64,000 nt of DNA from JBKECA01 sp047973435. GTDB lineage: Bacteria; Planctomycetota; Planctomycetia; Planctomycetales; Planctomycetaceae. Positions 1-10,757 of the stretch are shown piece after piece (within the stretch, counting starts at the first letter, position 1; the number at the start of each line of letters is the position of its first letter). Both the position numbers and the translations under genes were made by a program. The notes below the pieces were generated by a model. That model was given only the letters and a program-made list of their open reading frames with translations. It was not told where the DNA came from and did no database searches. The stretch is from NCBI GenBank assembly GCA_047973435.1, contig JBKECA010000187.1, positions 1 to 64,000 of the forward strand, read 5' to 3'.

Positions 1-227
1 AGCCGGGCTTCCGACTGGGCGTGCGCTTCGAGATTGGCGTTGAACTGGGAATCGTCCATGTCTGCAGCGAACGTGCTGCCCGTTGAGACAGCGAGTACGA
101 GTGCTGCAAATCTCCAGGCCCACCGCGCAGTGCGAGCACTGGACTGCGGCGTCAGTTCGTGCACACCAGAAGCGTGCGAGTCGGCGCAGAACCAGGTCCT
201 GCCCCGCCATAGCGGTAGAAACGGCAT
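1..227 (-). CDS. Exported protein of unknown function, N-terminal part only
   Basis: A minus-strand reading frame runs off the left edge of the window. It opens at an ATG (complement of 225-227) preceded by a G-rich, Shine-Dalgarno-like run, or at an in-frame GTG (complement of 162-164). With the GTG start the product has a clear signal peptide: a basic stretch ending in RWAWR, the hydrophobic segment FAALVLAVSTGSTFA, then a cleavage-like AAD. The mature part visible begins MDDSQFNANLEAHAQSEA, acidic and probably helical. With the ATG start the signal would sit about 40 residues in, so the GTG start fits the signal peptide better. No family can be recognised from this fragment. It lies about 300 bases downstream of dxs on the same strand, with no repeat or clear terminator seen in the gap. 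Confidence 0.5.
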   Translation of the reverse strand, partial: MPFLPLWRGRTWFCADSHASGVHELTPQSSARTARWAWRFAALVLAVSTGSTFAADMDDSQFNANLEAHAQSEAR

Positions 228-525
228 GAGTCCCCCCCAGGCGTCGCAGCGATCGCCAGGCGTCTACCCCCGTAGACGATTGAGTCTGACGATCCACCAC
301 GAGCGACGGCGGAAGCATGGCCAACCGACCATTGCAATCCACACGCTGGGAATAATCGTCATTCTTTGACAGTCAGCCGCAGTCGAATTGAGGGAAAGTG
401 ACCGACTCCCCTCGCGCGTGTCGCGTCCGGCGCGCGCTGATGACTTGCCCCTTGGTAGCGAGTGCGATGGCTCGGACGATCAAAGTCCCGCGAGTCAGAG
501 CGTATGTACACTCACCGCGTGCGGT

Positions 526-2433
<1,908 letters not shown>

Positions 2434-2645
2434 TCGTCGTCTCGTGCTGTTAGTCGGGAATTCGCGTTCAGTTCACCAGCCGGCCCTGAGCCAAGTTCGT
2501 TGGCCTGCCAGCCAAAAAAATGGTCACCCAAACCAGCTGACCAGACCGAATGGCACTGGATCACGGTTCAGACTATCTAAAAAACGGCCACCGATCATGG
2601 ACTTCCCCGCGACCTGTCCGTCATCCCTTGTCGCTGATGTGGGCC

Positions 2646-3545
2646 TCAGTGGTCCCGAGTCACGATGAATTTTGCCAGGTCGGCCAAAGGTTGGGCTGCC
2701 GCTCCAAAGGGCTCAATCGCGGACAGCGCCTCCTCCGTAAGTCCCTCCGCACGGCGACGGCTCTCCTCGACCCCCCAGAGTACGGGATAAGTCAGTTTAC
2801 CGAGTTGGGCATCCTTTCGCACATTCTTCCCCATTTTCTCCGGTGTGCTCTCGACGTCCAGAAGGTCATCCGCGATTTGGAACGCTAATCCGACCGCTGC
2901 GCCATAACGGCGCAAACTGGAGAGACCTTGCGGGCTGGCCTGGGCAATCCGCCCCCCCATCACGACCGACGCCGTCAGCAGTCGGCCCGTCTTGCGACGA
3001 TGAATGGACTCCAGCGCCTCCCCCGTGGAGATGGGACTGGTCTCCGCTTCAAGGTCCGCCATCTGTCCCCCAACCATCCCTTCCGCCCCGGCTGCGGAGG
3101 CCAGTTCGACACAGCAAGCGACAGCCGCACTGGCTGGTTGAACATCCCGGGCCAGAACCTCGAACGCCAGCGTCAGCAGCGCATCGCCAGCCAGGATGGC
3201 GGTCGCTTCGTCGAACTGCTTGTGGCACGTCAGTCGACCCCGCCGCAGGTCGTCGTCATCCATCGCCGGCAGGTCGTCGTGAATCAGCGAATAGGTGTGG
3301 ATCATCTCGATCGCGCACGCCGCCGGCCAAGCGCTGTCGACATGGCCTCCCAACGCCTGACACCCAAATTGCACCAGGGCGGGACGCATCCGCTTGCCCG
3401 GAGCCAGCAAACTGTATCGCATGGCCTCCCGCAACCGATCCGGGCAGTCGGCCGTCAGCGCGTCGATGTACCGCTCCAACTGCGAGTCGACGGCTCGCGC
3501 TGCCGTCGCCAGCATTTCTCGAACATCACCAGACGAGGCCGCCAT
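2646..3545 (-). CDS. ispA: Polyprenyl (farnesyl/geranylgeranyl) diphosphate synthase
   Basis: Chain-elongating trans-prenyl diphosphate synthase that joins isopentenyl diphosphate to allylic diphosphates. The first aspartate-rich motif is HDDLPAMDDDDLRRG and the second is FQIADDLLDVES, both complete; the GKRMRP substrate-binding motif and the family CHKQFDEATAILAGDALL stretch are also present. I chose the ATG that yields MAASSGDVREML and 299 residues, the usual IspA length. The frame stays open upstream to a GTG at 3641, which would add 32 residues unlike the family, so that start is less likely. The DDx4D spacing and length suggest a C15/C20 synthase, but chain length cannot be read with certainty. 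It precedes dxs on the same strand, matching its substrate supply. Confidence 0.93.
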   Translation of the reverse strand: MAASSGDVREMLATAARAVDSQLERYIDALTADCPDRLREAMRYSLLAPGKRMRPALVQFGCQALGGHVDSAWPAACAIEMIHTYSLIHDDLPAMDDDDLRRGRLTCHKQFDEATAILAGDALLTLAFEVLARDVQPASAAVACCVELASAAGAEGMVGGQMADLEAETSPISTGEALESIHRRKTGRLLTASVVMGGRIAQASPQGLSSLRRYGAAVGLAFQIADDLLDVESTPEKMGKNVRKDAQLGKLTYPVLWGVEESRRRAEGLTEEALSAIEPFGAAAQPLADLAKFIVTRDH

Positions 3546-3870
3546 GCCGAAATCGTTTGATTCAATGAAGTGTGCCCCCGCCGAGAACTCCCCAGCGGGC
3601 TGATCGCGGGGAACTGACGCGAGGCCACAGCCTGTCAGCACAACCCTGTGACAGAAAGATACCGCAAGGCCGCGCCCGCAGCACGTCCACAGACCAATTC
3701 TTTGCCAGACTTCAGCAACTCGTTGTCGAACTTCGGCGACGTCCTGGCCCTGCCGGACGTCTCATCCGTCTGACAATCGCGCGCACGGCTTTACACCGGA
3801 GGGCACTTACGGGATTCTGATTCTCGAAACCCCCTTTCTTCATGATCGTCCTCGCGCCAGCCGTTCGACT
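3546..3870. other. Intergenic region between divergent ispA and the WYL regulator
   Basis: About 325 bases that should hold both divergent promoters. Short open frames exist on both strands but none has a recognisable motif. I looked for xseB, which often precedes ispA, and did not find it here. I see no strong hairpin and none of the window's dispersed repeats. Confidence 0.5.
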
Positions 3871-4887
3871 GTGAGACAACACCGCAGTCCACTGCAAAAA
3901 ATTCGTCGACTGCTCCGGCTGCTGGAGTGCCTGCAGTCCGGGCGCGAATACAACGCGCGCGACCTGTCGGAGTTGTGCGGCGTTACCCGACGGCAGATTT
4001 TCCGGGACATCAAGGCGCTGCAGGAATCGGGCGTTCCAATCCTCTACGACGAACAGCAGCAAAGCTACCGGGTGGCCGAATCACTGTTTTTGCCCTCGGC
4101 GGAACTGACTCTGCAAGAATCGCTCGCGCTGCTGGTGCTGGCCGGCAACCTCGGCGAACCGCAGCACGGCATTCCATTACAGGAGGCGGCCCGCGACGCC
4201 GCGGTCAAGCTGGCGGGCAATTTGCCAGCCCACCTGCGGAGCTACGTCGGCGAACTCTCCGAAGTCGTGAGGCTGTGGTCCGAACCGTCGGCCGATCTGG
4301 AACACGCGCGGGGGCTGCTGGATCAGGTCCATCGTGCCTTCCAGCAGCGTCAGCGACTACGTCTGACATACAACAGTCTGTTTGAAGGCCGCGAGATTCG
4401 GACGCTGGTCAGTCCTTATCGGCTGCTTTTTTCGCGACACACCTGGTACATCGTCGGCCGGTCGTCGCTGCACCGCGCGGTACGGATGTTCCATCTGGGC
4501 CGCGTGCGAAGTCTGGAACTCACCTCTGACCACTACGAAATCCCCCCCCGCTTTTCGCTCGACAGGCATCTGGGCAACGCCTGGCGCTTCGTGCGCGAGC
4601 GAGGGCCAGATCAGCAGGTCCTCATCCGATTTCAACCCAAAGTCGCCACGAATGTTTCCGAAGTGATCTGGCATAAGACACAGGTGCTGACCTGGAACAA
4701 GGACGGCACGCTCGACTTCCAGGTCACTGTCAGCGGGCTGGGCGAAATCAGCTGGTGGGTACTCGGCTATGGCGACGAAGCCGAAGTCCTCAAGCCGCCA
4801 GCACTCCGTAAGATGCTCGCGGAACGCGTCGCCCGCATGCATACCCAGTATCACCCCAAACCCCGACGGCCCCGTCGCAAATCCTGA
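3871..4887 (+). CDS. WYL-domain transcriptional regulator (YafY/DeoR-like HTH)
   Basis: Predicted DNA-binding regulator of 338 residues. Residues about 5-60 form a winged helix-turn-helix of the HTH_11 type (KIRRLLRLLECLQSGREYNA, then LSELCGVTRRQIFRDIKALQ). Residues about 150-235 carry a WYL domain: RLRLTYNSLFEGREIRTLVSPYRL followed by HTWYIVGRSS and RMFHLGRVRSLEL; such domains commonly sense small ligands or nucleic acid. A WYL C-terminal extension follows and the protein ends in a basic tail (KPRRPRRKS). The start is GTG; no in-frame ATG precedes it. It points away from ispA and converges on the GAF/HlyD adaptor gene. Its target is unknown; the adjacent export cluster is a plausible but unproven candidate. 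Confidence 0.88.
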   Translation: MRQHRSPLQKIRRLLRLLECLQSGREYNARDLSELCGVTRRQIFRDIKALQESGVPILYDEQQQSYRVAESLFLPSAELTLQESLALLVLAGNLGEPQHGIPLQEAARDAAVKLAGNLPAHLRSYVGELSEVVRLWSEPSADLEHARGLLDQVHRAFQQRQRLRLTYNSLFEGREIRTLVSPYRLLFSRHTWYIVGRSSLHRAVRMFHLGRVRSLELTSDHYEIPPRFSLDRHLGNAWRFVRERGPDQQVLIRFQPKVATNVSEVIWHKTQVLTWNKDGTLDFQVTVSGLGEISWWVLGYGDEAEVLKPPALRKMLAERVARMHTQYHPKPRRPRRKS

Positions 4888-4976
4888 CCCCTTCAATCCG
4901 CATCCAATCCCGAGTCAACGCAATCCCGAATCAACGTCCGTTGGTTAGCGACGCATCGAAGATGCGACCGCCCCCC

Positions 4977-6980
4977 CTACCACCACACGTTCCGCTGTAC
5001 GAATTCGACGACATCGCCGAACAGGCAATAGAACAGGCTCCGCTGGCCGCAACGGATGTGTGCATCGACCTCCGCGCCGATCCGTCGGCCGGGTAAGTCG
5101 TCGGGGTCGATGTCCGCATACACCTGCACAATCGTCCCTTCGTCTTCGGATTCGTTTGACCGGGTCGCAATGTCGGTCAGCTCGGCATGCAGGTCCAGAC
5201 GCGAGTCCGTGGCGGGCGTGTAGTCAATGTCGAGCCGGTGGTTCTGCGACTCCTGCTGGGCCCGCAGCAAATGTCCCATCCGATACTCGGGGACTTCCAG
5301 TTCCAATCGCCAGTCGCCGGTCTCGTCCATGATCTCCAGCAACATTTCCCCCCGCTGAACCGGTCGTCCACGAAGCAATTCCTCCAGACGGAATGTCGCC
5401 ACCACGCCGGCCTCTGGCGCGACCACCCGCAATCGTCCTCGCTCGGTCTCGACAATCGCCAGCTCTTCCTGCTTGGCGGCTTTGTCGGACTGTATCTGGC
5501 GATACTGCGTGTAGGCCTGCTGCTCCTGATCCCGGTCTCCCTTCCGTCGCGCTTCATCCTGATCGCGCCGCAGCTTGTACGCCTCTTTTTCGAGTCGTGC
5601 AATTTCTCCTGACAGCTGCGTGGCGCGCTCATCCAGTTCGGCGCTCTTCAGCCGCAGAAGCGGGGTCCCGGCCGTCACGCGCTGATTGCTGGCCACCAGG
5701 ACCTGCTCGACGTCGGCATCCCGTGGCGAAAATACTCCGCGACGCGAGACGGGCATCGCCAGACCAGTCGCTTCGATCCGATACTCCCACGGAATCAACG
5801 CCAACGCCGCGCTCATCACGCCGATCCCGCCGAGAACCGCCAGCGTGATCCACAGGTTACGTCCCCGAAACCAAGCCAGGCCGCGTCCCAGTGACCGCCA
5901 CAGGGGCAACAGGAAAATCGATTCATGTCGCCGCGCGTTTCCGATCGCCGCGGCAACGTGGTCCGCCAGCAGGTCCGCCTTATCCAGCAGGCCCGGCTTG
6001 GGACGACTGTCCGCCATCTGCTCCACCACTAGACAGCCGATCACGGCCCGCGGTTTCTGCTCATCGCCAGAGGGATGGTCATGGTCAGTCCGGGCGACCG
6101 GTTCACTCTCGAATAGCGGCAGCAGCCGCACCATCCGTGCGCGACTCTCGACTAGATAGTCCGACAGCGGTCCCTCCAGCAGCGGCGGGAAAGACTCGAG
6201 CGTCCCGCGGTACGTGACCGGCACCCCCCCCTGCATCACCTGATCCGCCAGACGCGACATCGCCTGAACCTGATTGGACCGCAGTTGCACTTCGTCCTGA
6301 CCACTGATGGACAGCACCCGCGCCTGCGGACCATGCCGAGCGGCCAGCGACACACGATCACACCCCAACAGGAACCGGGCGTCGTTCGAGGCGATCGCAG
6401 CCACCTCCGTCAGATCCAGCGACCGCTGCAACTGCAGGACAAAGCGCTCGAATCGCTCCCAGAACAACGCATTCGGGGCGGTCTGATGCTGGGCCGGACC
6501 ATCTTCGAAAAACCGGGACGCGAAGGCCGCCAGTAGCTCGACCGCGTGACGCAAGTGGGTCGTCTGCTCCGCGGTCGGCGAGGGATCGGCATACAGCTCG
6601 ATCACCCCAACCCCCTGATCCTGCTTGCGGATACCGGCCAGCACCAATGCATGCGGCTGCAGGCCTGTATCCGCCGGGTCACGTTCCGGCACGACCCGGG
6701 TACGACCATCCGCCAGAGTCTGCTGAATCAGATTCTGATGCTCCGTCGCCAGCGCCATGCGATCCGTCGCCGCCAGCGACGCCAGCTGATGCTCCCGGAC
6801 CAGACGCATCCGGCTATTCTCATCCCGCAACCATAGCGCCGCCGCCCGCACCCCGCCCATGTGCGTCGTCAGCGGCAGCAGACTGCCGACAAAATCATCC
6901 GGCGTGGTTGCCGTATCAAGCAGATGCTCACAGTCCGTCCGCAATTGGTCGAGCTGATGCTGAAAGTTCGACCCGGACAT
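4977..6980 (-). CDS. GAF-domain HlyD-type membrane fusion (adaptor) protein
   Basis: A 667-residue inner-membrane protein with an unusual order. Residues about 15-160 and 175-350 resemble two GAF-type sensor domains (for example VRAAALWLRDENSRMRLV and VASNDARFLLGCDRVSLAAR-like text). One membrane span follows (about 375-397). The periplasmic part is HlyD-like: a split lipoyl/biotinyl hairpin (GVFSPRDADVEQVLVASNQR, and RVVAPEAGVVATF), a coiled coil about 450-515 rich in E, R, K and Q, then a beta-barrel domain. The family role is to bridge an inner-membrane exporter to an outer-membrane channel. The GAF domains suggest cytoplasmic signal input, which is inference. It is divergent from the HlyD/M50/TolC genes to its right, with about 180 bases between starts, so a shared control region is likely. 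The C-terminus ends in NVWW. Confidence 0.85.
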   Translation of the reverse strand: MSGSNFQHQLDQLRTDCEHLLDTATTPDDFVGSLLPLTTHMGGVRAAALWLRDENSRMRLVREHQLASLAATDRMALATEHQNLIQQTLADGRTRVVPERDPADTGLQPHALVLAGIRKQDQGVGVIELYADPSPTAEQTTHLRHAVELLAAFASRFFEDGPAQHQTAPNALFWERFERFVLQLQRSLDLTEVAAIASNDARFLLGCDRVSLAARHGPQARVLSISGQDEVQLRSNQVQAMSRLADQVMQGGVPVTYRGTLESFPPLLEGPLSDYLVESRARMVRLLPLFESEPVARTDHDHPSGDEQKPRAVIGCLVVEQMADSRPKPGLLDKADLLADHVAAAIGNARRHESIFLLPLWRSLGRGLAWFRGRNLWITLAVLGGIGVMSAALALIPWEYRIEATGLAMPVSRRGVFSPRDADVEQVLVASNQRVTAGTPLLRLKSAELDERATQLSGEIARLEKEAYKLRRDQDEARRKGDRDQEQQAYTQYRQIQSDKAAKQEELAIVETERGRLRVVAPEAGVVATFRLEELLRGRPVQRGEMLLEIMDETGDWRLELEVPEYRMGHLLRAQQESQNHRLDIDYTPATDSRLDLHAELTDIATRSNESEDEGTIVQVYADIDPDDLPGRRIGAEVDAHIRCGQRSLFYCLFGDVVEFVQRNVWW

Positions 6981-7163
6981 AACCCGTTCGTGGCGAAAGA
7001 TTGGACGAGACTCGGGAGTGGGGTTCTCCGCCCAGCTGGGGTTGGCTGATCGCGGGACCGCATCATACGATGGAAACTACGCATTGTGGCCCGATGTCGA
7101 TTTAGACGCCAGTCCGACTTGGCCTCAACTTGTCCTGTTTCTGGTCCAAGGGAGAGCGGGTCC

Positions 7164-8090
7164 GTGAGATTGTCGCCGGGAGATCATTCGCGAGAACATA
7201 GCACTCGCCGCCGCTGGCTCGCACTTCAACTGAACCTGCTGGTACTGACGAGCGGACTCTTGATCACGCCGTCAGCATCAGCAGCTGACAATCCCCCATC
7301 GTTCACTGTGAGAGACTGCCTCACGCAGTTTCCGTATCGCCGTCGCCTCGCGAGCGAGAGACCCGGCATCCTCGCCGATGTCCCCGAGGAAGGAACCCGC
7401 TTCCCGGCCAAGAGTGTCGTCGCGACTTTGCGCGACGAACTGCCGCGTGCGACCCTGGCCGTCGCCGAAAAGAAAGCCGCGTCGGATGCCGAGATCAAGG
7501 CCGCCATCAAAGCCCACGAACTCGCGAAGATCGGCTACGACAAGATCATCGCCGCCGAGCAGAAAAACCCCGGCACGTTCCAGCCCGACGTCGTCCAACA
7601 GCGAACCCTCGACGAAGCCAACAAAGCTCTTGAAGTCGAAGTCGCTCAACACGCCTTCGACGTTGCCCAACTGGAAGTCAAACAGCATCAGGCGGAGCTG
7701 GCAAGCTACGAGATCCGCACCGAGCGGGGTGGAGTCGTCACCCGCGTACTCAAAAAGGACGGCGAAGGTGTCCAGACCGCCGAAGAAGTCCTCGAAATCG
7801 TCGACACCAGCGTCGTGCGAGTTGAAGGCTTTGCCGATGCTCGCCATCTCGCGCACTTGAAGCCCGGAGCCTCGGTGGAAGTAGTCGTGCAGCTCCCGAC
7901 AACCGCCCGGACGGAAGCTCCGCATCGGTTCTCCGGTCAACTCGGATTTGTCGACGTGACCCTCACCGCCGGCCAGGAGGTGCGCGTCTGGGCGGACATC
8001 GACAATTCAACCGACCTGCTGCGGGAAGGATTGGAAGTGGAGCTGGTTATCCATCCCGCCACGGCCTCATCAGCGACCGCCGCCCCCTGA
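7164..8090 (+). CDS. Exported HlyD-like periplasmic adaptor protein
   Basis: The product is about 308 residues from the GTG at 7164, which follows a good ribosome site (GGGAGAGCGGG). The frame stays open to a GTG at 7086, but that start would bury the signal peptide. The signal is RRRWLALQLNLLVLTSG...SASAAD. The mature part holds an Ala/Lys/Glu-rich coiled coil (about residues 85-185) flanked by halves of a lipoyl-like domain; RTERGGVVTRVLKKDGEGVQ is the second half, with a beta-barrel region after it ending in DIDNSTDLLREGLEVELVI. This is the architecture of membrane fusion proteins, although the first lipoyl half is poorly conserved. It ends 3 bases before the M50/HlyD gene, so the two are almost certainly translated from one message. 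Confidence 0.82.
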   Translation: MRLSPGDHSREHSTRRRWLALQLNLLVLTSGLLITPSASAADNPPSFTVRDCLTQFPYRRRLASERPGILADVPEEGTRFPAKSVVATLRDELPRATLAVAEKKAASDAEIKAAIKAHELAKIGYDKIIAAEQKNPGTFQPDVVQQRTLDEANKALEVEVAQHAFDVAQLEVKQHQAELASYEIRTERGGVVTRVLKKDGEGVQTAEEVLEIVDTSVVRVEGFADARHLAHLKPGASVEVVVQLPTTARTEAPHRFSGQLGFVDVTLTAGQEVRVWADIDNSTDLLREGLEVELVIHPATASSATAAP

Positions 8091-8093
8091 TCG

Positions 8094-10328
8094 ATGGCGA
8101 CCGCCGCATCGACCGCCGCGCAGATGATCCCGTCCTCGCAACGGCCGATCCCGTTGCGCCTGCGCCCCGACCTGTTCATCCGCAAAATCTTCTATCGCGG
8201 CGTCGCGTTTCCCGTCGTTAAAGACCCCTGCGGACTGAAGTACTACCGTCTGCAGCCCGAACAGTATGCAGTTCTCCTGCAACTCGACGGCGAAACCAGT
8301 CTGGAAGATATTCGGGAGTCACTGCAGCAGGATTACCCCACCATCCCGATTACGCTGACCGACGTCCAGTCACTGATTACGGACCTGCACGAAAAGAGCC
8401 TGCTGATCAGCGAGCGATCCGGACAGGGCCTCGGCCTGCTCCGCACTCGCCGCGACCGCAAGCGTAAAGAGTGGTCTCAAATACTGTTGAACCCCCTTTA
8501 CTTGAAACTTCCTGGCTGGGACCCGGACAGGGTGTTGACGGCGATGACCCCCTGGGTCGGCTGGATCTTCCGCCCCGGGGCGGTCGTCCCGACACTTATC
8601 TTCGTGCTCTTCGCCTATCTGTTTCTGGCGGTGCGGTTCGACGAGTTGCGTCAAAAGCTGCCCGAGTTCCAGCAGTTCTTCGGCTGGCCCAACCTGATCT
8701 ATCTTTGGATCACGCTCGGGGCCGTCAAGATTCTGCATGAGTTCGGGCATGGCGTCGCCTGTAAGCACTTCGGCAGCGAGTGTCACTCCATGGGGGTCAT
8801 GCTGCTGGTCTTCAGTCCCACGCTGTACTGCGACGTCACCGACTCCTGGATGATGCCCGACAAGTGGAAGCGCATCTTCATCGGGGCCGCGGGAATGTAC
8901 GTCGAGGTCGTGCTCGCCGCGGTCGCCATCTTCGTCTGGTGGTGGACCGAGCCCGGGGTTCTTCACCATCTGGCCCTGAATATCTTTTTCGTCTCGTCAG
9001 TCACGACCGTCATCTTTAATGCCAACCCGCTGTTGCGGTACGACGGTTACTACATGTTGCTGGACTATCTGGAAATCCCCAACCTGCGACCCAAGGCCAG
9101 CCAGCTGCTGCAACACTCCTTCGCCTGGTACTGCCTGGGAATCGAGCTGCGCCGCGATGCCTTCATGCCGACATCGGGACAGTTCTGGTTCATCCTGTTC
9201 GTGATCGCCTCGACGATTTATCGCTGGGTGGTGTTGGCGAGCATTACCCTGTTCCTGTACACGGTGCTCAAGCCGTATCGTTTACAGGAAATCGGGATTA
9301 CCATGGCGGTTATCTCGATCGGCGCCATCTTCGTCCAGCTGGGTCGAACACTCTACCAACTCCTCTCCATGCCCCGTTCGGAACCCCTGAGCAAGCCCAA
9401 AATTGCCGTCACTCTGGCGGGGCTCGTCCTGCTGCTGGGAGGTCTGCTGTTCGTCCCATTTCCGTGGTATCTCGATGCGCCGTTCACCATCGAGCCGGTC
9501 GGCGTCCACCATGTCTATAATCTTGTCTCGGGCCAACTGAAGTCGATCCGCGTGGAACCCGGACAGAATGTCACGGCCGGAGATACCCTGATCGACATGC
9601 AAAACCTGGACCTGGAGCAGCATGTCCGGGAACTCGAGGCCGAGGTCCAGTCGCAACAACTGGAAGCCCCCATGTACCGCCGCCTGGGGGCCCGCGACGA
9701 ACAGGTCGTGGCCGAACAACGTCAGGCCGCACTTCAGAACCAGGTTCGGGAGGCGAGCGAGGAATTGAATAAACTCGCCATCATCGCGCCGGTGGCCGGC
9801 AAAGTGATTGCCCCCCCCCGCATTCCGGTCCCCAAGGTCAGTCAGACAGAACTGCAGTTGCCGCGCTGGAACGGCACGCCCCTCGACCCGCGAAATGTGG
9901 GGACCTATTTCGATGAGCGGACACACGTTTGCAGCATCGCGCCGGAGCAGCAGTTCGAGGCCATCATGCTCATCGATCAGGCCGATCGATCGGAGGCGGA
10001 CATTGGCCGACCTGTGCGACTCAAAATCGAACTCCTCCCCAACCTTGTGCTTGACGGGCAGATCACCCGCATCGCTGATCGGCATCGTGAGATTGCTCCC
10101 CCCTCGCTCTCCAACAAGTATGGCGGACCGTTGGCCACCGTGAGCGATGCCACAGGGGAAGAAAAGCTCACAAACCACGTCTATGAAGCGACAGTCAAGC
10201 TTACTGACATCGATCCCGCGCTACTGCGAACCGGACTCCGCGGCGAAGCCCGCATGCTTATTGGGCATCGCTCGCTCGGCGAATGGCTGTGGCGCTACCT
10301 GCGCAGCACCTTCAAATTCCGGCTATAA
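8094..10328 (+). CDS. PqqD-like/M50 zinc metalloprotease/HlyD fusion protein
   Basis: A 744-residue membrane protein combining three modules. Residues about 25-105 look like a PqqD-type peptide-binding winged helix (RKIFYRGVAFPVVKDP, QYAVLLQLDGETSLEDI). The middle is a multi-span M50 (site-2) protease: HEFGH at 215-219 supplies two zinc ligands and the catalytic Glu, and NPLLRYDGYYMLLDYLEIPN (311-330) carries the third ligand region. Several spans follow up to about residue 475. The C-terminal part is HlyD-like: GQLKSIRVEPGQNVTAGDTL, a coiled coil, and a lipoyl second half with PVAGKVI. Related YydH-type proteins are described as peptide zinc metalloproteases. The start ATG lies 3 bases after the previous stop. 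The neighbours are a HlyD-like protein and a TolC-like protein, but there is no ABC or RND pump gene in the cluster. Confidence 0.88.
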   Translation: MATAASTAAQMIPSSQRPIPLRLRPDLFIRKIFYRGVAFPVVKDPCGLKYYRLQPEQYAVLLQLDGETSLEDIRESLQQDYPTIPITLTDVQSLITDLHEKSLLISERSGQGLGLLRTRRDRKRKEWSQILLNPLYLKLPGWDPDRVLTAMTPWVGWIFRPGAVVPTLIFVLFAYLFLAVRFDELRQKLPEFQQFFGWPNLIYLWITLGAVKILHEFGHGVACKHFGSECHSMGVMLLVFSPTLYCDVTDSWMMPDKWKRIFIGAAGMYVEVVLAAVAIFVWWWTEPGVLHHLALNIFFVSSVTTVIFNANPLLRYDGYYMLLDYLEIPNLRPKASQLLQHSFAWYCLGIELRRDAFMPTSGQFWFILFVIASTIYRWVVLASITLFLYTVLKPYRLQEIGITMAVISIGAIFVQLGRTLYQLLSMPRSEPLSKPKIAVTLAGLVLLLGGLLFVPFPWYLDAPFTIEPVGVHHVYNLVSGQLKSIRVEPGQNVTAGDTLIDMQNLDLEQHVRELEAEVQSQQLEAPMYRRLGARDEQVVAEQRQAALQNQVREASEELNKLAIIAPVAGKVIAPPRIPVPKVSQTELQLPRWNGTPLDPRNVGTYFDERTHVCSIAPEQQFEAIMLIDQADRSEADIGRPVRLKIELLPNLVLDGQITRIADRHREIAPPSLSNKYGGPLATVSDATGEEKLTNHVYEATVKLTDIDPALLRTGLRGEARMLIGHRSLGEWLWRYLRSTFKFRL

Positions 10329-10757
10329 CCGCCGGTTGGCCGACTCTGACAGGCGATCCGAGTCGCTGATGCGGCTCGCCAGCATTCTCGGAATGCCTCA
10401 GAGTCCAACTGCGACCTTCGCACTCCGGAAGGTGGTCAAGCTGGGGAATCCCTGACGGTCAAACCGACAGAGCCTCTTCTCGGTTCGGAATTCGCCGCAG
10501 CGCCGCTCATTTCGGCAGTCCCCGAATAACCGATACAGATGACACGCCCAGATCGGCGTCTGAGGGCTGCGATGCGCTCACCTCCTTGGCTCCGATCTGC
10601 CGCGACCTCTGCCCGGCGCAAGACCGCGCGCGGCCAAACAGAGACCGCGCGGTCAACGATGATTCGTTCCGCCTCGCGGGGTAAGAACGTCCCCATCATC
10701 TCAGATGATGCCGCAGGCAGTAGAGATTCCAGTTCCTTCATCGCCACGGACGGCCCG
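10329..10757. other. Intergenic region upstream of the TolC-like gene, containing a dispersed repeat
   Basis: About 430 bases between the M50 protease gene and the chosen TolC start. The central part (10644-10722) is one copy of the window's dispersed repeat. The TolC reading frame stays open back to 10539, but that extension translates repeat sequence and has no signal-peptide character, so I treat it as non-coding. Confidence 0.55.
10644..10722 (-). repeat. Dispersed 80-90 bp repeat, copy 1
   Basis: Minus-strand copy of the family. Conserved landmarks are the CTGCCTGCGGCA end, GAGATGATG, the core CCCCGCGAGGCGGAACG and the GTTGACCGCGCGG end. Read on the minus strand it stays open and gives LPAASSEMMG...PREAERIIVD. 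A local duplication of ACCGCGCG lies just to its left. Confidence 0.8.

Noticed and set aside
3546..3870. xseB next to ispA
   Set aside because: No frame in this gap shows exonuclease VII small-subunit features; the short frames are composition-driven.
10539..10757. N-terminal extension of the TolC-like gene
   Set aside because: It is made partly of a dispersed repeat and would bury the lipoprotein signal about 90 residues inside the protein.
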